This document shows positions 16,525 to 24,234 of a stretch of 33,551 nucleotides of DNA, in pieces. Source of the stretch: an uncultured SAR324 cluster bacterium. Lineage in GTDB: Bacteria > SAR324 > NAC60-12. The stretch's first letter is position 1. Each line of letters opens with the position of its first letter. The notes under the pieces are model-generated. The model saw only the letters and a list, made by a program, of their open reading frames with translations, did not search any database and was not told the DNA's origin. The stretch covers positions 1 to 33,551 of the forward strand of contig CACFAY010000016.1 of assembly GCA_902564345.1 (NCBI GenBank). The letters are read 5' to 3'. Made by a program: the position numbers and the translations under genes.

Positions 16525-17628
16525 TTATGCGGGCGCATCCAACGCCCGAGCATCTTCTGCCAACCATCCAACTTTTACTGTATTACCAGGCTTCAATTGA
16601 GCATGATGAGCAGAATTTGGGATCTTGACGATAAAATCGTCATGTCCACAAACTTTCATTCGGGAACGAATATGGTCTCCCAAATAAATCAATTCAATAA
16701 CTTCTGCACTTACAATATTGGGGTAACTGCCATTTTCAGGATTGACAACCACTCTTTCAGGTCTTAATGAGATCATAGTATCTGAGCCTATACCCTCAAT
16801 ATTAACTGCAAGAGCTCTTAGTGTCTCATTTTCTCCGACCTCTACTGTGCAAATTTCTTTATTAATAGCTATTACCTTTCCAGATAATGTATTATTTTCA
16901 CCAATAAATTGGGCTACAAATGCATTCTCTGGAGATTCATATAAAACATTTGGTGGTGCCAATTGCTGAATAATTCCATCATCAAATACCGCAATACGAT
17001 TTGACATTGTCAAAGCCTCACTCTGATCATGAGTCACATAAACAACGGTCACTTCTAATTTTTCGTGTAATTCTTTAATTTCATATTGCATTTGTTCACG
17101 TAACTGCTTGTCAAGTGCCCCGAGCGGTTCATCCATCAACACAATCTTTGGTTCAAAGACCAGTGCCCTTGCTACTGCAACACGCTGTTGCTGTCCTCCA
17201 GATAATTGCATAGGCCTTCTTGATCCATACTCACCCAATTGTACCATCTCCAAGGCATTTCTGACTTTTTTTTCTATTTCGTATTTTTCAACTTTTCTAA
17301 CTTGCAGTGGGAAAGCTAGATTTTCGTTTACAGTCAGATGAGGAAACAAAGCATAGTTTTGAAATACCATACCAATGTTACGTTTGTGAGGTGGGACATT
17401 GTTGATCGAAGTGCCGTCTAGTATTATTTCTCCATAGGTAGCGGTTTCAAAACCAGCAAGCATCAAAAGGCAAGTAGTTTTACCAGATCCAGAGGGTCCA
17501 AGCATAGTGATAAATTCACCACGTTCAGCATCTAAATTCAAATTTTTTATGACAAAGCTTTCACCATCATAAGTTTTTTGAACATTCTGGAAACTAACGT
17601 AAGCTTCACTATTATTAGTGTTTCCCAA
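16525..17628 (-). CDS. ABC transporter ATP-binding protein (PotA-like)
   Basis: A 367-residue importer ATPase with Walker A GPSGSGKTT (44-52), a Q-loop (VFQNYALFPHLTV), the LSGGQQQRVAVARAL signature, Walker B VLMDEPLGALD, H-loop YVTHDQSEA and a C-terminal TOBE-type regulatory domain (SLRPERVVV, LGDHIRSR). This is the PotA/FbpC/MalK layout, and the operon partners make PotA-like the best label. The start is TTG at 17628; no ATG is available near the N-terminus. It is the first gene of the operon, about 40 nt downstream of a consensus promoter and a 23-bp imperfect palindrome. The order ATPase, binding protein, permease, permease differs from E. coli potABCD. Confidence 0.93.
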   Translation of the reverse strand: MGNTNNSEAYVSFQNVQKTYDGESFVIKNLNLDAERGEFITMLGPSGSGKTTCLLMLAGFETATYGEIILDGTSINNVPPHKRNIGMVFQNYALFPHLTVNENLAFPLQVRKVEKYEIEKKVRNALEMVQLGEYGSRRPMQLSGGQQQRVAVARALVFEPKIVLMDEPLGALDKQLREQMQYEIKELHEKLEVTVVYVTHDQSEALTMSNRIAVFDDGIIQQLAPPNVLYESPENAFVAQFIGENNTLSGKVIAINKEICTVEVGENETLRALAVNIEGIGSDTMISLRPERVVVNPENGSYPNIVSAEVIELIYLGDHIRSRMKVCGHDDFIVKIPNSAHHAQLKPGNTVKVGWLAEDARALDAPA

Positions 17629-17672
17629 AATTTTAAAATTCGTATTTGAGTTAAGTGAACAAAACCCAAATG

Positions 17673-17700
17673 ATTATAAAGATGAACACACAAATGTCAA
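17673..17700 (-). promoter_or_regulatory. consensus sigma70 promoter of the PotABCD-like operon
   Basis: On the minus strand, TTGACA (17700-17695), a 16-bp spacer and TATAAT (17678-17673). Both hexamers are perfect. The predicted start is near 17665, giving a leader of roughly 35-40 nt before the TTG start of the ATPase gene. Confidence 0.7.
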
Positions 17701-17701
17701 A

Positions 17702-17724
17702 CCCATAATACTTTGTATAATGGG
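17702..17724. promoter_or_regulatory. 23-bp imperfect palindrome next to the -35 box
   Basis: CCCATAATAC-TTT-GTATAATGGG pairs 9 of 10 arm positions. It sits 1 bp upstream of the -35 hexamer of the operon promoter, in the gap shared with the divergent hydrolase gene, a natural place for an activator or for a regulator of both sides. The regulator is unknown. Confidence 0.45.
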
Positions 17725-17904
17725 CATAATGCTGCTAATTAATAAGTAGAACTATTAAAGAAAAAGATTTAACAATTTGTAAAAATTCAATATTTAATTT
17801 AGTTTTTTAGCAGTTAATTGAAATTATTTGTCAATTGAATAGAAAACACATATTTTATATTTTAGATAAATTATTTTTTTTAAAATAATAAATATAGATA
17901 AAAA

Positions 17905-18633
17905 ATGAATATTCAAACTGAATTTATATCATACTCGGTTGATAGCATGGATTTTAAGGGATATCTTGCTTGGGACGATTCGTTAAGTCAGGAAAGGCCG
18001 GGAGTACTTATCTTTCCTGAATGGTGGGGTTTGAATTCATACATAAAAAAAAGAACAGAACAAATTGCTGAACTAGGCTATTTAGCCCTTGGAGTGGACA
18101 TGTATGGTGAAGGTAAAATAGTAGAAACACCTGAGGAAGCAGGTTCACTTATGAATGCATTATTAGAAGATAAGGAGGCCACAAAAGCACGTCTAAAAGT
18201 CTCTTTTAATGTTCTTAAGGAACATGCTTTTTCAGATTCAAACAGACTTGGAGCCATTGGATATTGTTTCGGTGGAGCATTAGTTCTTAATATGGCACGC
18301 ATGGGCATGGGAGTCAGAGCAGTTGTTAGCTTTCATGGTGCTCTGTATTCATTTTTAAATCCCTTAGATGAAGATGTAAAAGCTAAAATACTTGTCTGCC
18401 ATGGTGATGCGGACGACTTTATCTCCAAAGAAGCCATAGAACAATTTAAATCAGAGATGGATACTGCTAAAGCAGATTATGAGTTTATTTCATACAAGGC
18501 GGCATTACACGGGTTTTCAAATCCTGCTGCAGATAAACTTGGAAGCAAATATAACATTCCACTTGCTTATAATAAAAGTGCGGATATCAGTTCATGGAAT
18601 TCTATGAAAGACTTATTAGAAAAATATTTATGA
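17905..18633 (+). CDS. dienelactone hydrolase family protein
   Basis: A 242-residue alpha/beta hydrolase of the dienelactone hydrolase family. The nucleophile is Cys121 in GYCFGG (family G-x-C-x-G), the acid is probably Asp170 in HGDADDFI, and the histidine is His202 in ALHGFSNP. Glu39 in FPEWWGL matches the glutamate that orients the cysteine in DLH. It is cytosolic (no signal peptide). In chlorocatechol pathways DLH opens dienelactone to maleylacetate, but most environmental homologues act on other esters or lactones, and no aromatic-degradation gene is nearby. It stands alone, divergent from the ABC operon. There is no clear Shine-Dalgarno sequence before the ATG. Confidence 0.88.
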   Translation: MNIQTEFISYSVDSMDFKGYLAWDDSLSQERPGVLIFPEWWGLNSYIKKRTEQIAELGYLALGVDMYGEGKIVETPEEAGSLMNALLEDKEATKARLKVSFNVLKEHAFSDSNRLGAIGYCFGGALVLNMARMGMGVRAVVSFHGALYSFLNPLDEDVKAKILVCHGDADDFISKEAIEQFKSEMDTAKADYEFISYKAALHGFSNPAADKLGSKYNIPLAYNKSADISSWNSMKDLLEKYL

Positions 18634-18777
18634 GACAGGAGAAGTGGTGGGGGAATTAATTCCATTCTAATCAGATAGAAGAGCTTTGGCTAAATTCACG
18701 TTTTATAGAAATCATTCGCCCGGGGTTAAAATTGTATATGCAATAATAATATCTAAGAATTCAACTAAACTCGTGAC

Positions 18778-19650
18778 TCAACCTGCATAACGTCTGAGGA
18801 CCGAAATAACTTGACCATAATATCCTGTTCCAAACAAGTTGAGATGGTTCAACAAGTGATACAGCTGATACAAAGGTTCACGTTCGGCATATCCTGGAGA
18901 AATTGGATAAGAAGACTTATATGCTGAATAGAAAGCATTTGAAAATCCACCAAACAACGAGGTCATAGCCAAATCTGCTTCACGGTGACCATAGTAAACA
19001 GCCGGATCAATCAGCCATGGAGTACCTTTCTTATCAATTATGTAATTACCTCTCCATAAGTCTCCATGCAAAAGAGACGGTTTTTCCTCAGTTCCAGAAA
19101 TTAAATTTGGAACTTTCTTAATTAGATTTTCCATTAAATTCCTCATTTCAGAAGATGCATATCCATTTTTAACAGCCAAACTAGTTTGAAATTCAAGTCT
19201 ATTTTCTGTATAAAATTGAGCCCAATTAAAACTTCCTTCCTGGGAAGGTTTATTTATCTGCGGGGTGTAACCAAGAAAATTATTTTTAGAAAATCCATAC
19301 TTTTTTCCACGGTATCTATGCAGTTCCGCAAATTGTCTCCCCAACATTTCCATGCTGTAATTCGAACTGCTGTAATCGGCTTCAATCCATTGTAGTAGCA
19401 GAAAATCAGATCCTTTTTTTACGATCTCAGGAACATTTACAGCACCTGATTTGCGAAGCTCTTCTAGCCCAAGCTCTTCAGCATCAAACGTTCTTGAACC
19501 AATGCTACTTAAATGTTTGAGAAAATATATCTTCCCAGACTCAAGCAGTAGTTTGTATGAATCCGCGATACATCCTCCTGAAACAGAAGAAGAAGATTTA
19601 ATAGACTCAGAAATAATTTTTTCAATGTGAGACTTTAAATCAGGATTCAT
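18778..19650 (-). CDS. fructosamine/ketosamine-3-kinase family protein
   Basis: A 290-residue kinase of the aminoglycoside-phosphotransferase-like fold. The P-loop region SGGCIADSY has the cysteine (Cys27) typical of FN3K proteins, where it can act as a redox switch. The catalytic loop is LLHGDLWRGN (Asp197, Asn202) and the metal motif is LIDPAVYYGHREAD (Asp215). The ending YQLYHLLNHLNLFG is characteristic of the family. These kinases phosphorylate sugar adducts on protein amines, which destabilises the adduct and repairs glycated proteins; bacterial members often prefer ribulosamines or erythrulosamines. Its ATG overlaps the stop of the phosphatase gene by 4 bp, so the two are translationally coupled. 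Confidence 0.9.
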   Translation of the reverse strand: MNPDLKSHIEKIISESIKSSSSVSGGCIADSYKLLLESGKIYFLKHLSSIGSRTFDAEELGLEELRKSGAVNVPEIVKKGSDFLLLQWIEADYSSSNYSMEMLGRQFAELHRYRGKKYGFSKNNFLGYTPQINKPSQEGSFNWAQFYTENRLEFQTSLAVKNGYASSEMRNLMENLIKKVPNLISGTEEKPSLLHGDLWRGNYIIDKKGTPWLIDPAVYYGHREADLAMTSLFGGFSNAFYSAYKSSYPISPGYAEREPLYQLYHLLNHLNLFGTGYYGQVISVLRRYAG

Positions 19651-20120
19651 TGCTTATTAGATTTTAAATACTTCAAAAGACCTCCACATGCATCCTCTAA
19701 TATATCAATAACAGTTTCAAAACCCTGGTCACCTCCATAATAAGGGTCAGGAACTGAGGTTATTCTCGATACTTGACAAAAATCAGTTATACGCTTGATT
19801 TTATGTGTAAATTTATTATTATGGTCTCGCATGCTGACTTGACTGAAATTATTTTCATCCATAGTAATAATCCAGTCGAAATTTTGAAAATCTTCAAAAA
19901 TAAATTTACGTGAAATGCTGTTCAACTCATAACCTCGCAAACTTGCATGCTCTCGCATCCTTAGGTCAGCAGAATCACCTTGGTGATAATCAATAGTACC
20001 TGCAGAATCACATTCGATCTCATTTTCTTGTCCCTGCTCTTTTATTAAAAATTGCATTATACCTTCGGCGCATGGTGAGCGACAAATGTTTCCCATACAG
20101 ACAAATAGAACTCGTATCAT
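19647..20120 (-). CDS. low-molecular-weight protein tyrosine phosphatase family protein
   Basis: A 157-residue cytosolic phosphatase. The P-loop is VCMGNICRS with nucleophile Cys8 and Arg14 (C-x5-R-S), and the general acid is Asp125 in the DPYYGG loop near the C-terminus, so all catalytic residues are present. The family includes protein-tyrosine phosphatases, but members paired with fructosamine-kinase homologues act on protein-bound ribulosamine 5-phosphate in known cases. The 4-bp overlap with the kinase gene supports that role here over tyrosine-kinase signalling, since no tyrosine kinase or exopolysaccharide gene is nearby. ATG start; 378 bp of non-coding sequence lies upstream. Confidence 0.92.
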   Translation of the reverse strand: MIRVLFVCMGNICRSPCAEGIMQFLIKEQGQENEIECDSAGTIDYHQGDSADLRMREHASLRGYELNSISRKFIFEDFQNFDWIITMDENNFSQVSMRDHNNKFTHKIKRITDFCQVSRITSVPDPYYGGDQGFETVIDILEDACGGLLKYLKSNKQ

Positions 20121-20498
20121 AAGTATTGTGTGTGATTATTTTTTCGGATTAATTTAAATGTTCTTCTGACAGTGAAATTTAAATATTAATCTTAACATTG
20201 TTAGGCTAACCCTGAATATGTTTAAAAGCAAGAACCATAAATACGCCAGTATTTAGGACAAAAAAAAATTTTTTTATTCTACAAAAACAATGTTTAAAAA
20301 ACATTATTTTAATTTTTATTTTTGTAAAATTACTTGAAATTGCCAATAAAAATGCTATTAATGTAAATGATTGTATTGAAACAGAACTTCATAAATTTTA
20401 AGATAATTAATATTTTTGGATAATTCTGATGGTCTATCTGGAGAATGTACTCTGGCAGATTTCGATACTGAATTAGCTATTATAAACTAAGGAGAAGT
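20121..20498. other. divergent intergenic region, AT-rich, no gene seen
   Basis: This 378-bp gap lies between the phosphatase gene (minus) and the LivK-type gene (plus). It contains A and T runs and an AT-only hairpin (AATGTTT-AAA-AAACATT, 20289-20305) inside a wider ACAAAAA/TTTTTGT pair (20281-20325). No open frame of note. A strong ribosome-binding site AAGGAG (20489-20494) precedes the LivK-type ATG. I see no convincing -35/-10 pair. Confidence 0.6.
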
Positions 20499-21698
20499 AT
20501 GTATAAAAAAAGCATTTTTCATAAGATTGCTTTTGCATTTGTATGGGCCTTCATAATTCCTACATTGGCTTTTGCTCAAATAAAAATGGGAATAATTTTA
20601 GGTTTTACAGGCCCAATTGAGTCATTAACTCCTGATATGGGGAAATCAGCAGAAATGGCTTTTAAAGAGGTTTCTGATTCAGGTCAATTGTTGGGTGGAC
20701 AAAAAGTCAGTGTAGTCCGTGGTGATTCAACTTGTATTGATGCTGCAGCAGCCACTGCGACAGCAGAAAGATTGATCACTTCTGATAAAGTTACTGGAAT
20801 CATGGGAGCAGACTGCTCTGGTGTTACCACAGCGATTGCTAACAATGTTGCAGTGCCAAACGGTGTAGCTATGATTTCACCGTCTGCAACTTCGCCAGCA
20901 TTGAGTACAATTGCTGATAATGGTTATTTCTTCAGAACAGCACCTTCTGACGCAAGACAGGGACAAGTATTAGCTGAAATAACTATTGAGCGTGGCATCA
21001 ACAACGTCGCTGTCACTTTCATTAACAATGATTACGGTAAAGGCTTGTCTGACTCATTTATTAATGCATATAAGGGACTGGGAGGAAAAGTTAGCGCAGT
21101 AGTGCCTCACGAAGCTGACAAAGCTGATTTCTCAGCTGAAGTTGCTACACTAGATGCTTCAGGAGCAGATGTTCTTGCGGTATTTGGTTATGTTGATCAG
21201 GGTGGTAACCACATAATTCAGGGATCACTTGATTCAGGATCTTTCGATAAGTTTATCTTGGCAGACGGGATGTATGGGGAATCTCTTTTAAAAAATATGG
21301 AAGGAGATCTTTCTGGGACATTCGGAACAGTTCCTGGAACTGATTCAAAAGGGTCTGAAACCTTTAAGGGAATGGCGCAATCAGCAGGTATTACGGTAGG
21401 TGGACCATTTACGGGTGAGTCCTATGATGCAGCTGCTCTTCTGATGCTGGCAATGCAGTCTGCGGGTTCTACAGACCGTGCAGCTATCGCTTCTAATGTG
21501 TTTGCTGTGGCAAATGCGCCTGGTGTAAAAATTATGCCTGGTGAACTTAGAAAAGGACTTATAATTCTTGCAAAGGGTGGTGCAATAGATTATGTCGGTG
21601 CCTCCAATGTGGAACTTGTAGGAGGAGGCGAGGCCTCAGGTTCATATCAGGAATTTGAGGTTAAAGGGAAATCCTTTAGTACTGTAAGATATCGCTAA
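20499..21698 (+). CDS. LivK-type ABC substrate-binding protein (orphan)
   Basis: A 399-residue periplasmic protein with a signal peptide (cleavage likely after LAFA-QIK, about residue 26). The mature part is a class B (Peripla_BP_6, branched-chain amino acid type) binding protein: KMGIILGFTGP, the allosteric-like segment IMGADCSGVTTAIAN, SPSATSPAL and FRTAPSDARQG are standard positions. Ligands of this family include branched-chain and other amino acids, amides and aromatic acids, and I cannot choose among them. A near-perfect ribosome-binding site AAGGAG suggests strong expression. No LivHMGF permease or ATPase genes follow. The next genes are an unrelated CUT1-type sugar importer, so it must borrow a transporter from elsewhere in the genome or act as a stand-alone receptor. 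Confidence 0.9.
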   Translation: MYKKSIFHKIAFAFVWAFIIPTLAFAQIKMGIILGFTGPIESLTPDMGKSAEMAFKEVSDSGQLLGGQKVSVVRGDSTCIDAAAATATAERLITSDKVTGIMGADCSGVTTAIANNVAVPNGVAMISPSATSPALSTIADNGYFFRTAPSDARQGQVLAEITIERGINNVAVTFINNDYGKGLSDSFINAYKGLGGKVSAVVPHEADKADFSAEVATLDASGADVLAVFGYVDQGGNHIIQGSLDSGSFDKFILADGMYGESLLKNMEGDLSGTFGTVPGTDSKGSETFKGMAQSAGITVGGPFTGESYDAAALLMLAMQSAGSTDRAAIASNVFAVANAPGVKIMPGELRKGLIILAKGGAIDYVGASNVELVGGGEASGSYQEFEVKGKSFSTVRYR

Positions 21699-21723
21699 AT
21701 ATAATTTTTAAAAATATTTTTTT

Positions 21724-21736
21724 TCGTTTCAAACGA
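21724..21736. promoter_or_regulatory. 13-bp palindrome TCGTTT-C-AAACGA
   Basis: Perfect 6-bp arms around one base, 26 bp after the LivK-type stop and in the region that must contain the gts promoter. It could be an operator for the sugar importer. The regulator is not in the window. Confidence 0.3.
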
Positions 21737-21864
21737 GAGTGAGTTCCCATAGCTCAACTTTTAGTAAGCATTTAAAGATTTTTATTATTGAAATCTATAA
21801 TTGCCTGCTGCATTTAGTATTATTCAATTGCAGCATATTACAGTTTGTGCTTATATTTGTCGAT

Positions 21865-21918
21865 GGTTCAATGTTGGTAAGTAAGCACAAAAATTTTTGG
21901 ATATTTGAACCAAAAATT
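21865..21918 (+). promoter_or_regulatory. competing stems in the leader of the sugar importer
   Basis: GGTTCAA (21865-21871) pairs with TTGAACC (21905-21911). AATTTTTGG (21892-21900) pairs perfectly with CCAAAAATT (21910-21918) and is followed by ATTTTTAATT. The two share 21910-21911 and cannot form fully together, an antiterminator/terminator-like arrangement about 50 nt before gtsA. The terminator stem is weak (AT-rich), so a regulatory role is tentative. Confidence 0.35.
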
Positions 21919-21965
21919 ATTTTTAATTCAATTTAAGTAAATAAAATCAGAACATAGGAGAAAAT

Positions 21966-23231
21966 ATGTTAGTTAAATTAGAAAAGTTAATTATAGGATT
22001 CATTTTTGCCTTTAGTACAGTAAGTACTGCAATGGCAGGTGGAGAGGCTGAAGTGCTTCATTGGTGGACTTCAGGTGGTGAAGCAAAAGCATTACAGGTC
22101 CTTAAGGATGATTTTGCTAAAAAAGGAGGAACTTGGAAAGATATGCCTGTTGCAGGTGGCGGTGGAGATGCTGCAAACGTTACTCTTAAGTCCAGAATAG
22201 TCGCAGGCGATCCTCCTACAGCTTCACAAATAAAAGGTCCTACTATTCAAGAATATGATGAAGAGGGTGTAGTTGCTCCTTACCACATTCATGCGGTAGC
22301 TAAAGCTGAGAATTGGGATTCTTTATTAAGTTCTCAGGTTTCAAATCATATGAAGTGTGATGGGTTCACTAAGTACTGTGCTGCTCCTGTAAACATACAC
22401 AGAATTGACTGGTTCTGGGCGAATAAAAAGGTTCTAGATTCTCATGGACTGAAAATGCCAACTTCTTGGGATGAATTTAATGCAGCAGCAAGCAAGTTGC
22501 AATCAGCAGGAATAATTCCTTTTGCCCATGGTGGTCAGCCTTGGCAGGATGCTACGGTATTTGAGGCAGTACTTCTTGGAATTGGTGGAAATGAATTCTA
22601 CCATAAAGCAATTGTCGAATTAGATATGAATGCTTTAAGTGGCCCTACTATGGTTAAAGTCTTCGACCAAATGCGTAAACTTCAAGGATTTACAGATAAA
22701 GGAATGCCAGGGAGAGATTGGAACGTGGCTACTGCAATGGTCATGAATGGTAAAGCTGCTTTCCAAATTATGGGAGATTGGGCTAAGGGAGAATTCTCCA
22801 ATGCTGGTTTAAAACCAGGTGTTGACTATTATTGTCTTCCCACTCCATCTGACCACGGATATTTGTACAATGTTGATAGTTTCATTTTTTACGGAATGAA
22901 AGGGAAAAGCAAAATCGATGGTCAAAAAGCACTTGCTAGCTCTATAATGGGTAAGAATTTCCAGAAAATTTTTAATATTTATAAGGGCTCAATTCCTGCT
23001 CGTCTTGATGTTCCAATGGATGAATTTGATATGTGTGCCAAGGGATCTGCCTCTGATCTGAAGTATTCTGCTATGACAGGTGGACTGCTACCAAGTTTTG
23101 CGCATGGAATGGCTCTTCGTAACGCCCAAAAAGGAGCGATGCAGGACGTTATCACAGAGCATTTCAATTCCAACATGTCTTCTCATGAAGCAGCTAGGAG
23201 ATTAGCAGATGCAATTCAGGCATCATTGTAA
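21966..23231 (+). CDS. sugar ABC transporter substrate-binding protein (GtsA-like)
   Basis: A 421-residue periplasmic binding protein (CUT1, SBP_bac_1 family) with a signal peptide ending near TAMA-GG (residue 25). It matches the Pseudomonas GtsA/Thermus glucose-mannose binding protein group closely: VLHWWTSGGEAKA, VAGGGGDAA, AHGGQPWQDATVFE, GRDWNVATAMVMNG, MGDWAKGEF and GSIPARLDV. That subgroup binds glucose or mannose, and gts-type importers have also been linked to xylose uptake in Pseudomonas. An AGGAG ribosome-binding site lies 5 nt before the ATG. It is the first gene of the importer. A strong hairpin separates it from the permease genes. The downstream XylB/XylD-like enzymes suggest the ligand may be a pentose or another aldose. 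Confidence 0.92.
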   Translation: MLVKLEKLIIGFIFAFSTVSTAMAGGEAEVLHWWTSGGEAKALQVLKDDFAKKGGTWKDMPVAGGGGDAANVTLKSRIVAGDPPTASQIKGPTIQEYDEEGVVAPYHIHAVAKAENWDSLLSSQVSNHMKCDGFTKYCAAPVNIHRIDWFWANKKVLDSHGLKMPTSWDEFNAAASKLQSAGIIPFAHGGQPWQDATVFEAVLLGIGGNEFYHKAIVELDMNALSGPTMVKVFDQMRKLQGFTDKGMPGRDWNVATAMVMNGKAAFQIMGDWAKGEFSNAGLKPGVDYYCLPTPSDHGYLYNVDSFIFYGMKGKSKIDGQKALASSIMGKNFQKIFNIYKGSIPARLDVPMDEFDMCAKGSASDLKYSAMTGGLLPSFAHGMALRNAQKGAMQDVITEHFNSNMSSHEAARRLADAIQASL

Positions 23232-23274
23232 TTTCTGATTATCAATCAATATTTCAGAAGGTAATCAATGCTAT

Positions 23275-23321
23275 GCACCCTCCTTAATCTTATGATTAAA
23301 TAACACGGAGGGTGCTCTTTT
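23275..23321 (+). terminator. strong stem-loop with U tract between gtsA-like and permease genes
   Basis: GCACCCTCC (23275-23283) pairs perfectly with GGAGGGTGC (23307-23315). Inside it, TTAATC/GATTAA (23284-23289/23294-23299) extends the stem, and TCTTTTT-like sequence follows. This is the best intrinsic-terminator structure in the window. Placed 44 nt after the binding-protein stop and 35 nt before the permease start, it probably acts as a partial terminator or mRNA stabiliser so that the binding protein outnumbers the permeases. Confidence 0.75.
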
Positions 23322-23355
23322 ATAGTAAAAAAATAAATAGTCAACCAATTACCAC

Positions 23356-24234
23356 ATGCTCTACTGGCTGCAAAGGAACCTTCCAAAAATTGTCATCTCA
23401 CCATCTTTTGCTGTTATTATTTGGTTTGTTTACGGTTTTGTGCTTTGGACTTTTTATGTCTCATTCACAAAGTCAAAGATGTTGCCCAGATACGAATTCT
23501 GGGGAATTGATCAGCACTTCCGCCTTTGGTCAAATCCTCGTTGGTTCAATGCAGTTGAAAACCTGCTAATTTTTACCATACTTTTTGTTTTAGTTTGTTT
23601 ACTGATTGGGATAATACTTTCAATTTTGTTAGATCAAAAGATTAGAACTGAAGGTTTTTTAAGGACAATCTACCTTTACCCTATGGCGCTATCATTTATT
23701 GTAACAGGGACAGCATGGAAGTGGATACTTAATCCTACTATGGGTCTTGAAAAGCTCTTAAATGACTGGGGATTTACAGAATTCACTTTTGACTGGCTCG
23801 TAAACAGGGATATGTCCATATATACCATTGTGATTGCAGCTGTCTGGCAGTCCTCGGGATTTGTAATGGCACTTTTTCTGGCTGGACTGCGCTCAATTGA
23901 CGATGAAATTGTCAAGGCTGCCAAAATTGATGGAGCCAGTCTCTACAGTATTTATTTAACCATAATCCTTCCGATGATGCGTCCAGTTTTCATGAGCTCC
24001 ATTGTCATTCTGCTACATATCTCGATAAAAAGTTATGACCTAGTGGTCGCTCTTACTGCGGGAGGACCAGGAATATCTTCAGACATGCCTGCTGTATTCA
24101 TGACTCAAATGGCTTTTCATCGCAGTGAAATAGGTCTAGCTTCAGCAAGTGCTGTAATGATGTTTCTCACAGTACTGGCTATTATTGTCCCTTACCTTTA
24201 TTCAGAGCTGAGAAGGCAGGATGCAAACTCTTGA
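23356..24234 (+). CDS. sugar ABC transporter permease (GtsB/MalF-like)
   Basis: A 292-residue inner-membrane permease of the CUT1 class with six likely helices. The EAA loop EIVKAAKIDGASLYSIYLTIILP meets the ATPase, and the following SYDLVVALTAGGPG stretch is standard for MalF-type sugar permeases. It lacks the long periplasmic loop of E. coli MalF, as usual for gts-type proteins. The ATG start has no Shine-Dalgarno sequence. It follows the intercistronic stem-loop, and its end overlaps the next permease by 14 bp. Confidence 0.92.
   Translation: MLYWLQRNLPKIVISPSFAVIIWFVYGFVLWTFYVSFTKSKMLPRYEFWGIDQHFRLWSNPRWFNAVENLLIFTILFVLVCLLIGIILSILLDQKIRTEGFLRTIYLYPMALSFIVTGTAWKWILNPTMGLEKLLNDWGFTEFTFDWLVNRDMSIYTIVIAAVWQSSGFVMALFLAGLRSIDDEIVKAAKIDGASLYSIYLTIILPMMRPVFMSSIVILLHISIKSYDLVVALTAGGPGISSDMPAVFMTQMAFHRSEIGLASASAVMMFLTVLAIIVPYLYSELRRQDANS

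Noticed and set aside
20281-20325. Nested AT-only inverted repeats upstream of the LivK-type gene
   Set aside because: Made of A and T runs with almost no G or C; expected by chance at this base composition.
21739-21936. 65-codon ORF in the gts leader
   Set aside because: GTG start, no clear ribosome-binding site and hydrophobic AT-driven composition; it overlaps the structured leader elements. A leader peptide cannot be wholly excluded.
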